This document shows, one piece after another, positions 17,863-27,347 of a stretch of DNA of 58,025 nt (positions within the stretch are counted from its first letter, which is position 1; every line of letters begins with the position of its first letter). The translations under genes were made by a program, and so were the position numbers. Under the pieces are notes generated by a model, which saw nothing but the letters and a program-made list of their open reading frames with translations, searched no databases and had not been told where the DNA came from. Source of the stretch: Gordonia desulfuricans NBRC 100010 (lineage in GTDB: Bacteria > Actinomycetota > Actinomycetes > Mycobacteriales > Mycobacteriaceae); the NCBI RefSeq assembly GCF_001485495.1, contig NZ_BCNF01000042.1:1-58025 (forward strand), in the 5' to 3' direction.

Positions 17863-18831
17863 TCACGCCCCGATCGCCCGCGCGATCATCGGCCACGATG
17901 CGCGTAGTTCCGCCGCGAACAGGCCCCATGAATGGGAACCGAGAGGCCGGATGTCGAGGTGGTGGGCGATGCCCAGCGACGCCAGACGCGCCGACAGTGC
18001 TGCATTGCACCCACTGGCCACCGACTCCACGGGCAGGCCGCCGATCAGCGCGCCGGGCAGCTCCAGTGGACCCAGACGATCCACCGGGCCCGGCACACCC
18101 GTCGCCGAGCCGAGGTAGATCGCCTTGCCGCGCAATCGGTTCGCGTTGACGATCGGGTCGTGTGCCGCCCATGCCGGTGCACCGGGCGGCCCCCACATGT
18201 TGAGCACGTTGCCGCCGCCGCGGGCCACCACCATCGTGTTGGTCAGTACACCGAGCGGGAATCCGGTTGTGGGACAGCCGCTGTAGGCGGCGACGGCCCG
18301 GTAGCGCTGCGGTGCCCGGGTGGCCAGGTCGACGGCCGGTCCCGCCGACATCGACACGCCGCTGATCGCATTCGCACCGGTGGTGCGGAAGACCTTGGCG
18401 ATCGCCGCGGGCAGTTCGTGGTTGATGTAGGTCTGCCATTTGTTGCGGCCCAGGACGGGGTCGTCGTGCTGCCAGTCGGTGAACATGGAGAACCTGCCAC
18501 CGATCGGCAGGACGACGTTGACACGTTTGCCGGCGAAGAACGGCCGGACACCGCCGTGGTGATACCACGACACCCCGTCCTCGGCGCCGCCTGCGCCGGG
18601 CAGCATGTAGAAGACCGGGGCGACGGGTTTACCGGGCAGATGCAGGACCTGGTTTCGGATCACCCGGTTCATCGAGGGGGAGTGCACCAGCACCACCGTC
18701 TCGGTGGGTGACACCTCCTGGACCGACACCACATCGGCCCGCGCCGATGTGGCCGGTACCGCCAGGATGGTCGCTGCCGCCGCGGCCACGGCGATCACTG
18801 CTCGCGTACACGCTCTCCGAAATCGCGCCAT
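17863..18831 (-). CDS. Secreted mycolyltransferase-like esterase
   Basis: 322 aa. A signal peptide (about 1-32, cleavage near SARA-DV) precedes an alpha/beta-hydrolase of the antigen 85/esterase family. The nucleophile elbow is GVSMSAG with Ser160, resembling the Ag85 GLSMSG. GSHSWGLF near residue 300 carries the catalytic His in the family's HSW context. These enzymes transfer mycolic acids to arabinogalactan or trehalose, or act as esterases; the true substrate is not shown. A GATAAT lies 8 nt before the ATG and may give a leaderless transcript. The neighbour on the right is an iron-boxed transporter, 87 bp away. Confidence 0.85.
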   Translation of the reverse strand: MARFRRACTRAVIAVAAAAATILAVPATSARADVVSVQEVSPTETVVLVHSPSMNRVIRNQVLHLPGKPVAPVFYMLPGAGGAEDGVSWYHHGGVRPFFAGKRVNVVLPIGGRFSMFTDWQHDDPVLGRNKWQTYINHELPAAIAKVFRTTGANAISGVSMSAGPAVDLATRAPQRYRAVAAYSGCPTTGFPLGVLTNTMVVARGGGNVLNMWGPPGAPAWAAHDPIVNANRLRGKAIYLGSATGVPGPVDRLGPLELPGALIGGLPVESVASGCNAALSARLASLGIAHHLDIRPLGSHSWGLFAAELRASWPMIARAIGA

Positions 18832-18918
18832 GGTTGGCGATTATCGGTGGCCTGTGGGGTTGCTGTGAACCGGGGTATGGCGGAACGTTAGGCCTTCGTG
18901 ATGGTTTCGAGTCCGGGG

Positions 18919-20685
18919 CTACCGGCCGGCTTCGGTCAGCTGCCAGCCCTGCGCGCTCTGCAGCCGATGCCAGAATCGCGCATAGGTCCCGTCGGCCTCG
19001 AGCAGTTCGGCATGGGTGCCCTGCGCCTCGATCCCTCCGGTGGCGTCGAGGGCGATGATCGTGTCCGCGCGCGCGATGGTGGCGAGCCGGTGGGCGATCA
19101 CCACGACCGTCGCCCGCTCCCGCAGTTTCTCCACCGCGGCCACGATGTTCGCCTCGTTCTCCACGTCGAGAGCCGATGTCGCCTCGTCGAGGACGACGAT
19201 CGGTGCGTCCTTGAGCAGCGCCCGGGCGATCGCAACGCGTTGCCGCTCGCCACCGGAGAGGCCGCGTCCGCCCTCGCCGACCCGGGCCGACCATCCGTCG
19301 GGAAGCCGCTCGGCGATCTCGGTGACGCCGGCGATGTCCGCGGCGGCACGGATCTCGCCGGGGGTGGCATCGGCCCGGCCGACGGCGACATTGGCCTCGA
19401 GGGTGTCGTCGAAGAGGTAGACGTCCTGGAACACCATCGACAACTGGGCCATCAGCTGTTCGGTGGTCTGCTCGGTGACCGGACGGCCGCCGACGAGGAC
19501 CTGGCCGCCGGCGACGTCGTAGAAGCGGCAGATCGCCCGCGCGATGGTGGACTTCCCGCTTCCGGACGGGCCGACGAGGGCGACCATCGTGCCCGCCTCG
19601 ACCGTGAACGACACATCGTGGAGCATCGGTGGGCTCGCCGGCGAGTAGGTGAAGCCCACGTCGACGAATTCCACCGTCCCCGGTGCGGGCAACGCGGCGG
19701 CGTCCTCGGGTTCGGGCAGCGGTACCGCGGTCAGGACCCCGTCGAGCTGATCGAGCAGTGGCCGGCGAGACTCCAGGGCCATCGCCCCGGTGGTGATCTC
19801 CGACAGCGTGGAGGTGAAGCGCAATGCCAGACTGATGAAGGCCAGCGCCGGGATCGGTTGCAGCGACCCGTCGATGGCGAGCGATCCGGTCAGCGTGATG
19901 AGCACGACGATCACACCCTGGGTGACCATTCCGCTGAGCAGCAATCCGACGGTCTCGATCCACAGTGCTCGGGTCTTGGCCGTGTGGGCCGCCGCGAGTG
20001 CGTCGTCGAGCGGTCCGAAGTCGTCGCTGCGGCCGCACGAGCGGATCGCGCCCTGGCACTGGACGTACTCCACCACCTGGTTGGCGAGCGCGTTCTCCGT
20101 GGGTTCGTGCATCTCGCGGCCCCGACGCATCAGGGCGGTCGAGGCGAGGGTGATGAGCACGAAGACCGGGATCGAGATGGTCAGCACCAGGCCGAGCAAC
20201 GGATCCCAGAACCAGGCGGCGACGACGATCACCACCGTCGCGGTCCGTCGCGACACCAGCGGACCGAACATGTGCGCAAAGATCTCGCCCGCCGACATCA
20301 ACTCGGTGGACACCATCCGCGAGAGTGCACCGGCGAGCGGACGGGCGAACCATCCGAGCGGCTGCCGGGCCACCTGATCGCCGACCAGTCGATGCAGGCT
20401 GCGCAGGAAGTCCAGTGCAACAGCGTAATTGGTGTACTGGGTGATGTAGTTCAGGCCGAATGCGGCGGCCGACAGGATGCCCAGAATCCACAGCCAGCCG
20501 GCCAGTCCGAAGCCCCACACCGGGGTGCCCTGGGCGAGGGTGCTGATGGTCGGCAGCAGGGCGGCCAGCGCGGCACCGTCGACCAGCCCCACCCCGACGG
20601 CGGCGGCGATGGCCGGACGCATGCGTTCGGGATGCGAGATCATGCGCTGCATCCGCGGGACGATGTCGATCAGGGGGAGGTTCAT
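18919..20685 (-). CDS. ABC transporter permease/ATPase, siderophore type, subunit B
   Basis: 588 aa half-transporter. Six hydrophobic segments lie in residues about 30-310, then an ATPase with GPSGSGKST, LSGGERQR and VVLDEATSALD. Both nucleotide motifs are canonical. It overlaps the upstream partner gene by ATGA, so the two form a heterodimer of the exporter fold. The iron box upstream and the IrtAB/YbtPQ-like organisation suggest siderophore import. Export of another compound remains possible. Confidence 0.85.
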   Translation of the reverse strand: MNLPLIDIVPRMQRMISHPERMRPAIAAAVGVGLVDGAALAALLPTISTLAQGTPVWGFGLAGWLWILGILSAAAFGLNYITQYTNYAVALDFLRSLHRLVGDQVARQPLGWFARPLAGALSRMVSTELMSAGEIFAHMFGPLVSRRTATVVIVVAAWFWDPLLGLVLTISIPVFVLITLASTALMRRGREMHEPTENALANQVVEYVQCQGAIRSCGRSDDFGPLDDALAAAHTAKTRALWIETVGLLLSGMVTQGVIVVLITLTGSLAIDGSLQPIPALAFISLALRFTSTLSEITTGAMALESRRPLLDQLDGVLTAVPLPEPEDAAALPAPGTVEFVDVGFTYSPASPPMLHDVSFTVEAGTMVALVGPSGSGKSTIARAICRFYDVAGGQVLVGGRPVTEQTTEQLMAQLSMVFQDVYLFDDTLEANVAVGRADATPGEIRAAADIAGVTEIAERLPDGWSARVGEGGRGLSGGERQRVAIARALLKDAPIVVLDEATSALDVENEANIVAAVEKLRERATVVVIAHRLATIARADTIIALDATGGIEAQGTHAELLEADGTYARFWHRLQSAQGWQLTEAGR

Positions 20686-22637
20686 CGGTGTGTCCCTTCG
20701 GCGGTTCCCGTGGGGCCTGTGGTGCCCGACCCGGGCTCACGCGACCCGGTGCGGTGCGTCCCGGCCAGTCGGGCATCGGCGCCGGCCCGCTGCCACATGC
20801 GGGCATAGGCCGGGTGGCCGGCGAGCTCATCGTGGGTTCCGGTGGCCACGACCCGTCCCGACTCGACGACGATGATCTGGTCGACCCCCTTGATCACCTC
20901 CGGCCGGTGGGCGATCACCAGCACCGTCCGGCCGCGGACCAGGGTCGAGAGCGCTTGCTGGATCTGGTGTTCGGACTCGGGGTCGGTCAGCGCGGTGGCC
21001 TCGTCGAGGACCAGGATCGGGGCGTCCACCAGGACCGCCCGGGCGATCGCGATCCGTTGGGCCTGCCCGCCCGACAGTCCCGAATCCGACCCGTAGACGG
21101 TGTCGAAACCGTTGGGCAGGGCTTCGATCTCGTCGAGAATCCTTGCCGCGGAGGCAGCCTCGCGGATCTGCCCGTCGGTGGCGTCCGGTCTGCCGAGCGC
21201 GATGTTGTCGCGGATGCTGATGGTCAGCAACTGCGGATCCTGCAGGACCATACCCACCTGCGAGTACAGGTCGTCGATCTCGGTGATGTCGACGCCGCCG
21301 ATCCGGATGGTGCCCGACGCGGGGTCGTCGAAGCGGGCGAGCAGGGTCGCGATGGTCGACTTCCCCGATCCCGACGGGCCGATGAGTGCGGTGACGGTGC
21401 CCTGCGGCAGGGTGAAGCCGACGTCGTCGACGGCGAGCACCGCATCCGGGCCGCTGCCGTAGGAGTAGTGCACCGCCTCGAAGGTGACATCGTGTGCCGT
21501 CGGGCGCCGGGCCTGGACGGCATCGGGTTCGGTCAGGATCGGGGTGTCGATGAGCGCGGCGAGACGCGAGGCCGCGGCACCGGCGAGTTGTCGGCTCCAC
21601 GTCGAATGCATCCACGTCTCGAGCGCATACGGGATCAGCAAGGCGATCAGCGAGGTGGCGAGCACGTCGGCGGTGCTCACCTGATCGTGGTGTACGAGAA
21701 CCGAACCGACGCCGATGTTGACCAGCAACACGAGCGGGATGGCGAGGAACGAGGTGCCCAGTGCGGAGACGCGGACCAGCGGCCGCACCCAGTCGAGGTA
21801 GAAGTCGTAGAACTCGTCGGCCGACTCCTGGTAGTTGCGATGGGCGCGCCCGACCCGCCCGAATGCCTTGACCACGGAGATCCCCGCGACGAACTCGACC
21901 ATCCGCGCCGACACGGTGGACAGCCGACGGTCCATCTCCACGGTCTTCTCGCCCATACCCCGCATCGACATGGCCATCGCGCCGATGTAGAGCGGCAGTG
22001 TGGCGATGGAGAGCAGCCCGAGGCGCCAGTCGATGACGAAGGCGTAGATCATCAGTGCCGCCGGCATCACGACGGCCGCGGTCCCGTCGACCGGCTGGTG
22101 GGCGATCAACTGGTGGACGGTGCCGATGTCGTCCTGCATGCCCTTGCGTACGCGACCGGAGTTGGTGGCGGTGAACCACGCGAGCGGTACCTTGGCGAAG
22201 CGATGCACCAGCCGGACCTGGATGAGGTGGCCCAGCCGGATGTCGGCGAGGTGGGTGACCAGCAGGGCGACGAAGTAGATCGCGAGCCGTAAGACGAAGG
22301 TGATCACCAGGATTCGCAACCAGCGCCGGATCTCGTCGCCGTCGACGTGGGTACCCGCGGACGAGGCGGCGAGGAGTGTGCCGCCGATCTGGACCAGGGC
22401 GATGTAGGGGACCACGGCGAGAACCCCGGACACCACGGCGAGCAGCCGGCCGATGGTCAGCGGCACGGCGACCGGTCGCATCAGACGCTTGAGCGCGAGG
22501 GCGTCGGCCTTCTGTTTCTCCTTCTCGCTCAGCGCGTTTCCGCCACCGTCGGTGTGCTCACCAGACGGTGGGCGGGCGGCGTCGGAGCTGTGCGGGTCGG
22601 AGTCTGCGGGATCGGTGACGGCGTTGGCGGCGGTCAT
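20682..22637 (-). CDS. ABC transporter permease/ATPase, siderophore type, subunit A
   Basis: 651 aa half-transporter and first gene of the pair. A hydrophilic N-terminus (about 50 residues) precedes the membrane domain (about 55-340) and the ATPase (GPSGSGKST, LSGGQAQR, LDEATALTDPE). The D-loop ALTD differs from the usual SALD, as in YbtP/IrtA-type subunits. The siderophore-interacting flavin domain of mycobacterial IrtA is absent. GAGAGG precedes the ATG. A 19-bp DtxR/IdeR-like box covers the promoter, so iron repression is expected. Confidence 0.85.
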   Translation of the reverse strand: MTAANAVTDPADSDPHSSDAARPPSGEHTDGGGNALSEKEKQKADALALKRLMRPVAVPLTIGRLLAVVSGVLAVVPYIALVQIGGTLLAASSAGTHVDGDEIRRWLRILVITFVLRLAIYFVALLVTHLADIRLGHLIQVRLVHRFAKVPLAWFTATNSGRVRKGMQDDIGTVHQLIAHQPVDGTAAVVMPAALMIYAFVIDWRLGLLSIATLPLYIGAMAMSMRGMGEKTVEMDRRLSTVSARMVEFVAGISVVKAFGRVGRAHRNYQESADEFYDFYLDWVRPLVRVSALGTSFLAIPLVLLVNIGVGSVLVHHDQVSTADVLATSLIALLIPYALETWMHSTWSRQLAGAAASRLAALIDTPILTEPDAVQARRPTAHDVTFEAVHYSYGSGPDAVLAVDDVGFTLPQGTVTALIGPSGSGKSTIATLLARFDDPASGTIRIGGVDITEIDDLYSQVGMVLQDPQLLTISIRDNIALGRPDATDGQIREAASAARILDEIEALPNGFDTVYGSDSGLSGGQAQRIAIARAVLVDAPILVLDEATALTDPESEHQIQQALSTLVRGRTVLVIAHRPEVIKGVDQIIVVESGRVVATGTHDELAGHPAYARMWQRAGADARLAGTHRTGSREPGSGTTGPTGTAEGTHR

Positions 22638-22688
22638 GGCACCTCTCGCGATCCATGGCGACCTGCGGCGTCACATCCCCGTGGTGAC

Positions 22689-22707
22689 TTAGGGTAGCCA
22701 TACTTAA
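22689..22707. promoter_or_regulatory. DtxR/IdeR-type iron box
   Basis: TTAGGGTAGCCATACTTAA matches the consensus TTAGGTTAGGCTAACCTAA at 14 of 19 positions by eye. On the minus strand it contains a -10-like TACCCT (22696-22691), placing it directly over the promoter of the ABC pair. Confidence 0.75.
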
Positions 22708-22755
22708 GTTCGGGTCGCGTTCACCATAGGTCGTGCGCCGATCGCCTGGCAAGGG

Positions 22756-23520
22756 TCACGAGGTCATCGACGGTCCCGCCTGCCAGGGCGGACGGACCGT
22801 GCGCACCAGCGAATAGCGGACGATGTCGGGGCGGTGCAGTTCCGAGGCGTAGAACAGTCGGCGACCGCTCGCGGCGACCCCGATCAGTTCCAGGGTCATC
22901 ACCGGATCTCCGGCCGACATGTCCAGCAATGCCGCCGATTCCGCGTCGAGCACGTCGGCCCCCGGGGTGGCCACCTCCCAGACCAGCGATTCGCCCCACG
23001 CCTGGGCGACGGCGGTGAACACCGAATCGTCGAGTCGTGTCGGCTCGGCGTCGGGGACGAGCAGGTACCCCGTGGCGATCATCACCGGCAGGTCGTCGGC
23101 GAACCATCGTTTGGTGGTGTGCACGCAGGGGGCGCCCGGGTCGCAGTCGAGGAGTGCGGCGACGTCGGCGGGGAGTGAACCCCAGGTCTCGGCGACGATC
23201 TCGACGCGGGCCTCGTAGCCGAGCCGCTCGAGTAGTTCGGTGTGTTCGAACTGTTCCTCGAGCCGCACACTCATCCGCAGTGCCAGCGGGTCGACCACGG
23301 TCGCCGCGCCCTGCCGGCGTCGCAGCAGGCCCTGCCGTTCCAGATCCGCCATCGCCTTGCGCAGCTGCTGGCGGGTGCAGTGGAGGCGGTCCACCAGGTC
23401 CATCTCGCCCGCCAGCGGTACCCGGTCGGCGGAGGCGTCGCGGGCCAGGCGCAGCAGTTCCCGGGTGATCCGCCCGTGGGAGGCCGCGTCGTCGGATGCC
23501 GAACCGGTGCGGCTAGCCAT
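22756..23520 (-). CDS. GntR-family (HutC/UTRA) regulator
   Basis: 254 aa. An N-terminal winged HTH (about 15-80: LHCTRQQLRKAMADLERQGL) is followed by a UTRA ligand domain (about 95-245). UTRA regulators bind small metabolites such as sugars, histidine derivatives or nucleobases. The start overlaps the end of the deaminase gene by 8 bp, so both are in one operon. Two HutC-like palindromes in the divergent gap (24616, 24776) are its likely operators, which would make it the local switch of the uptake and catabolism cluster. Confidence 0.88.
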   Translation of the reverse strand: MASRTGSASDDAASHGRITRELLRLARDASADRVPLAGEMDLVDRLHCTRQQLRKAMADLERQGLLRRRQGAATVVDPLALRMSVRLEEQFEHTELLERLGYEARVEIVAETWGSLPADVAALLDCDPGAPCVHTTKRWFADDLPVMIATGYLLVPDAEPTRLDDSVFTAVAQAWGESLVWEVATPGADVLDAESAALLDMSAGDPVMTLELIGVAASGRRLFYASELHRPDIVRYSLVRTVRPPWQAGPSMTS

Positions 23521-24589
23521 TCTCCGACGCCTCGCTGACGTCGATCGCGTCGATCTCGGCGAGCAGCCGGTTCGTGAGATCGTCGTCGGCGAAGCTCGCC
23601 GTCACCGACGTCCGCGCGAGATCGCGGAGCTCGGATCGGTCGAGACCCCAGATCTGGGACGATACAGACCAATCGGTTTCCAGCGAGGTGCCGAGGACGG
23701 CCGGGTCGTCGGTGTTCAGCGTGACCGCGACCCCGGCCTGGCGCAAATGCCGGAACGGGTGCACCTCCCAGGACGGATACAGCCCGAGTGCCACATTCGA
23801 TCGCGGACACACCCCCAGCGGGATCTGCTGATCGCGCAGGCGGCCGACGAGCGCCGGGTCCTCGACCGCCCGGATTCCGTGGTCGATGCGTTCGGCGTGC
23901 AGATGATCGAGCGCATCGCGCACACCCTCGGGTCCCGACGACTCTCCGGCATGGACCGTCCGCCGCAGGCCGCGGTCTCGCGCCAGCGAGAATGCCTCCG
24001 CGAAGCGGTGACTCACCGGTCCCGACCGATGCTCGTCGCCGTCGATGGACAAGGCGACCACCCGTGGCGGCCGGGATTCGGTGATCTGTTCGACCAGTTC
24101 GCGGGCCGAGGACGCGGACTGCCCCCGGGACAACGACACGCACGTGTTGACCTCGGCCAGGCCGTCGACGCGGGCCTCGTCGAAGCCGTCGGCGAAGGCG
24201 GCGAAGAGCGCCGGAACCCGATCGGTCCACTGTCCCCAATGTCCGGGGTTGACGATCGCATCGGTGTACCGGATCCCGGATGCGGTCTGGCGCGCGGCGA
24301 ACCGGTAGGCCAGCGACGACGCCTGCTCGGGTGTGGCGACCAGTCCGCATCCCCAATCCAGGAAGCGCAGAAAGGAACTCAGCCCGGTCTCGGCGCCGTC
24401 GCCGGCACCGGCGGTCGCCCCACCGAACAGCCGGTCGGCCGGGAAGGGGAGTTGCGCGCCTGCGGCCTTGGCCAGGCCGAGGAGATCGGCCAGTCCCAGC
24501 GACCCCTCCAGGTGGATGTGCACCTCGGCCTTGGGCAGGGCGCGGATCCAGGCTTCGTCGACGCGTTGTGCCACGGCGGATTTGGTCAT
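23513..24589 (-). CDS. Adenosine deaminase-like amidohydrolase
   Basis: 358 aa. Metal and catalytic residues of the ADA family are all present: His24/His26 (EVHIHLEG), His213/Glu216 (HAGES), His237 (RIDHG) and Asp294/Asp295 (LNTDDP). The family deaminates adenosine, adenine or modified 6-aminopurines. The substrate cannot be read from the sequence, and CPRSN replaces the more usual substrate-loop forms. ATG 24589 was chosen because TAGAGT lies 8 nt upstream, a leaderless start. Longer starts add a non-conserved tail. Divergent from the nucleoside-type importer and co-transcribed with gntR. Confidence 0.88.
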   Translation of the reverse strand: MTKSAVAQRVDEAWIRALPKAEVHIHLEGSLGLADLLGLAKAAGAQLPFPADRLFGGATAGAGDGAETGLSSFLRFLDWGCGLVATPEQASSLAYRFAARQTASGIRYTDAIVNPGHWGQWTDRVPALFAAFADGFDEARVDGLAEVNTCVSLSRGQSASSARELVEQITESRPPRVVALSIDGDEHRSGPVSHRFAEAFSLARDRGLRRTVHAGESSGPEGVRDALDHLHAERIDHGIRAVEDPALVGRLRDQQIPLGVCPRSNVALGLYPSWEVHPFRHLRQAGVAVTLNTDDPAVLGTSLETDWSVSSQIWGLDRSELRDLARTSVTASFADDDLTNRLLAEIDAIDVSEASENG

Positions 24590-24597
24590 GCGCAGAG

Positions 24598-24603
24598 ACT
24601 CTA
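24598..24603 (-). promoter_or_regulatory. -10 box of the deaminase-gntR operon
   Basis: TAGAGT on the minus strand, 8 nt before the ATG. The operator at 24616-24631 lies just upstream, about where the -35 would be. Confidence 0.45.
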
Positions 24604-24615
24604 CCGAGATCGCCG

Positions 24616-24631
24616 GACTTATCAACAAGTC
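24616..24631. promoter_or_regulatory. Candidate GntR operator, copy 1
   Basis: GACTTATCAACAAGTC, with ACTT and AAGT arms. It differs from copy 2 by one base over the shared 15-bp ACTTRTCAACAAGTC. It is next to the deaminase -10 box. Confidence 0.65.
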
Positions 24632-24775
24632 TGGGAACCGGTGTTGCGAACCGAGGTGGAGGCATCGGCCAGCCGCCTCTAGCATCGTCGAGTTCTGCAG
24701 GTCAAACCGAACTGGTCGTTTGATTCACTGTGGTTCTTCCTCTGTCGCCTCCGGGTTCGACCTCTCAGGATGTCC

Positions 24776-24789
24776 ACTTGTCAACAAGT
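24776..24789. promoter_or_regulatory. Candidate GntR operator, copy 2
   Basis: ACTTGTCAACAAGT, a perfect 6-bp-arm palindrome of the HutC-type. It lies 63 bp before the lipoprotein gene, so both divergent transcripts have one copy. Confidence 0.7.
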
Positions 24790-24852
24790 CGCCGGCGATC
24801 GGGTCCCGCATCCCGTCGGACGGCAACGAGAACCCCAGAGGACGTGGTGCAC

Positions 24853-25860
24853 ATGAGGATCAGAGCAATCCTGGCGAGTCTGCTCGCCGCCGTCGCGATG
24901 GTGGCCACCGCATGTTCACCGGACAGCGGGGCCGACACCTCGTCGGCGCCGAAGGTGGCGATCATCCTGGGTGGCCTGGCCAACGACGGCGGGTTCAACC
25001 AGTACGGTGCCGACGCCGTGCACAACCTCGAGAAGGACGACAAGGTCACCGCCCAGGTCCGCGAGTCGGTGCACACCGATGCCGACGCGCAGGCCGCACT
25101 GCGCCAGTACGCCGCCGACGGCTACGACCTGATCATCGGCTGGGGCCTGGACTTCGCGAACTCGGTGTTCTCGGTGGCCGAGGAGTTCCCGCAGTCGCAC
25201 TTCCTGGCCACCGGGTCGGCCGACATCCTCGCCAAGACCACGGCCAATGTGGAGACCTGGACCTATGCCAGCGATCAGCAGGGCTACCTGCTCGGCTGGG
25301 TCGCGGGCAAGGCCGGTCTGTCGCCGACCGCCGTCGTCGACGGGCAACTCGCACCCTTCAACGAGATCACCTACAAGGCCTTCTCGGTGGGTCTGAAGAC
25401 CACCAATCCCGGTGCCACCGAGCTCAAGCCGGTTTTCACCGGCAGCTGGGAGGACCCGGCGCTGGCGAATCAGGCCACCAAGGCCCAGATCGCGGCGGGC
25501 GCCAAGCTGATCGTCACCGGCGCCGAGGGCTACACCTCGGGTGTCATCGCCGCGGCCAAGGAGGCGGGCGTGGCGACCATCGGCGCATCGGCCACCTCCT
25601 CGTCCGATGCGGCCGAGGTCAACATCGGTTCGGTGGCACTGGACTTCACCCCGACCCTCACCGAGGCCGTCGGCCGCGTCGAGGCCGGTACCTTCGGCAA
25701 CCACGGCTACACCTCGACCATCGCCAACCACGGCCTGGTGTTCACCGGCTACCACCGCGTCGCCGCCGCGCCCGGACTGCCCGCCGACCTCGAGGCCCAG
25801 ACCCGGCAGCTGGCCGCCGATCTGGCCAGTGGCAAGGTCACCATCCCGCCGATCTCGTGA
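24853..25860 (+). CDS. BMP-family nucleoside-type ABC substrate-binding lipoprotein
   Basis: 335 aa. A lipoprotein signal (about 1-20) ends at the lipobox VATAC, so Cys20 is lipidated. The rest is a BMP/Med-type periplasmic binding fold, starting KVAIILGGLANDGGFNQYG. Family members bind purine nucleosides or related compounds. AGAGGA lies 10 nt before ATG 24853. GTG 24847 is an alternative. It is the first gene of a six-gene operon in which each stop overlaps the next start, and it carries a GntR-type operator upstream. Confidence 0.9.
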   Translation: MRIRAILASLLAAVAMVATACSPDSGADTSSAPKVAIILGGLANDGGFNQYGADAVHNLEKDDKVTAQVRESVHTDADAQAALRQYAADGYDLIIGWGLDFANSVFSVAEEFPQSHFLATGSADILAKTTANVETWTYASDQQGYLLGWVAGKAGLSPTAVVDGQLAPFNEITYKAFSVGLKTTNPGATELKPVFTGSWEDPALANQATKAQIAAGAKLIVTGAEGYTSGVIAAAKEAGVATIGASATSSSDAAEVNIGSVALDFTPTLTEAVGRVEAGTFGNHGYTSTIANHGLVFTGYHRVAAAPGLPADLEAQTRQLAADLASGKVTIPPIS

Positions 25861-27347
25861 CCGGTATCGAACTCCGTGCGGTGACCAGACGGTTCGGTCA
25901 CCAGGTCGCACTGTGCGACGTCGACCTCGCGGTGCGGGCGGGCCGGGTCCACGCGCTGGTCGGGGAGAACGGTGCGGGCAAGTCCACCGCCCTCAAGATC
26001 CTCTCGGGCGCCGAACATCCCGACGCCGGAAGCGTGCTGATCGATGCCGGCCCGGTTCGCCTGCGCCACCGGCGCGACGGTATCGACCACGGCATCGGCA
26101 CGGTGATGCAACAGCTGAGCCTGATCGGTGATCTCACCCTCGCCGAGAACCACATCCTGGCCGGTGACCGGTTCCGTGCCGACCGTGGCCGGGCCGCCCG
26201 CGAACTGACCGGCGTCGCCGAGCGTGCGGGTCTGCGGATTCCGGTCGACACGCCCGTCGCCGAACTCGAACTCGCGCAACGGCAACAGGGGGAGCTGGCG
26301 ATGGCACTGGCGCGCGGTGCGCGGATCCTGTTGCTCGACGAGCCGACCTCGGCGCTCGGGCCACACGAGACCGAGGCCCTGTTCGACACCATCCGCACGC
26401 TGGCCGACTCCGGCACCGCGGTGCTGCTGATCACCCATCGGATCGACGAGGTGCGTGCGGTGGCCGACGACGTCACCGTTCTCACCCGCGGACGGGTGAC
26501 GCTGTCGGGGGCGATGACCGACATCTCCGACGAGCGTCTGGTCGCGGCGATGATCGGTGAACAGGACGACCGTACCGAACCGGTCCGGACGGTGGCACCC
26601 CGGACTGCGCTGGTGCTGTCGCTGACAGAGGTCGGGACCGCCGGGTCCAAAGGTCTTGCCGGCGTGGACATCACCGTGCACGCCGGGGAGATCGTGGGCG
26701 TCGTCGGGGTGGGCGGCAACGGTCAACGCATCCTCGCCGAGGTCGCTGCCGGACTGGTGACGCCGACGACGGGGAGCGTCCGCGTGGCCGACCGGCCGCT
26801 CACCGGCGACGCCGCCCGGCGCGAGACGGTGTCCTATGTGCCCGAGGAGCGGGACGAGGCGCTGCTACCCGACGCCGACGCGGCACACTCGGCGATCCTG
26901 CGGACCCTGGGGCGCGGCGGATTCCGCACCCGGGTCCGCACTCTCGACTGGCCGGCGATCCGCACGTTCACCGACACCCTGATGCGGCGACACGATGTGC
27001 GGCCGGCATCGTCGACGGTGCGGGTCGGCGCACTCTCGGGCGGCAATCGGCAGAAGCTGGTGGTCGGGCGCGAACTCGATGCGAACCCGGTGGTGGCCGT
27101 CCTGCACGGTCCCACCCAGGGACTCGATCCGCGTGCCGCGGTGGCCATTCGCGCCGAGATCCGCGCCGCGGCCGATCGCGGCACCGGCATCCTGCTGATC
27201 TCCGCCGACATCGACGAGGTCCGCGAACTCGCCGACCACATCCTGGTCATCTCTCGCGGACGCATCGTCGACGAGTTCGACATCGGGCAGTACTCGCCGA
27301 CCCGGGTGGGCCGGGCGATGGCGGGCGTGACCGAGGGGGCCGCATGA
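25857..27347 (+). CDS. Dual-domain sugar/nucleoside ABC ATPase
   Basis: 496 aa, two fused ATPase domains as in RbsA/MglA/YufO. The first has Walker A GENGAGKST, a degenerate signature (LAQRQQGE) and Walker B LLLDEPTSALG. In the second the Walker A is GVGGNGQR without the Lys, while the signature LSGGNRQK is intact; this asymmetry is normal for the family. GTG 25857 overlaps the upstream TGA. With the two following permeases it forms a complete BMP-type importer. Confidence 0.93.
   Translation: MTGIELRAVTRRFGHQVALCDVDLAVRAGRVHALVGENGAGKSTALKILSGAEHPDAGSVLIDAGPVRLRHRRDGIDHGIGTVMQQLSLIGDLTLAENHILAGDRFRADRGRAARELTGVAERAGLRIPVDTPVAELELAQRQQGELAMALARGARILLLDEPTSALGPHETEALFDTIRTLADSGTAVLLITHRIDEVRAVADDVTVLTRGRVTLSGAMTDISDERLVAAMIGEQDDRTEPVRTVAPRTALVLSLTEVGTAGSKGLAGVDITVHAGEIVGVVGVGGNGQRILAEVAAGLVTPTTGSVRVADRPLTGDAARRETVSYVPEERDEALLPDADAAHSAILRTLGRGGFRTRVRTLDWPAIRTFTDTLMRRHDVRPASSTVRVGALSGGNRQKLVVGRELDANPVVAVLHGPTQGLDPRAAVAIRAEIRAAADRGTGILLISADIDEVRELADHILVISRGRIVDEFDIGQYSPTRVGRAMAGVTEGAA

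Noticed and set aside
22638-22755. Riboswitch upstream of the ABC pair
   Set aside because: The leader is short and explained by an iron box and a Shine-Dalgarno.
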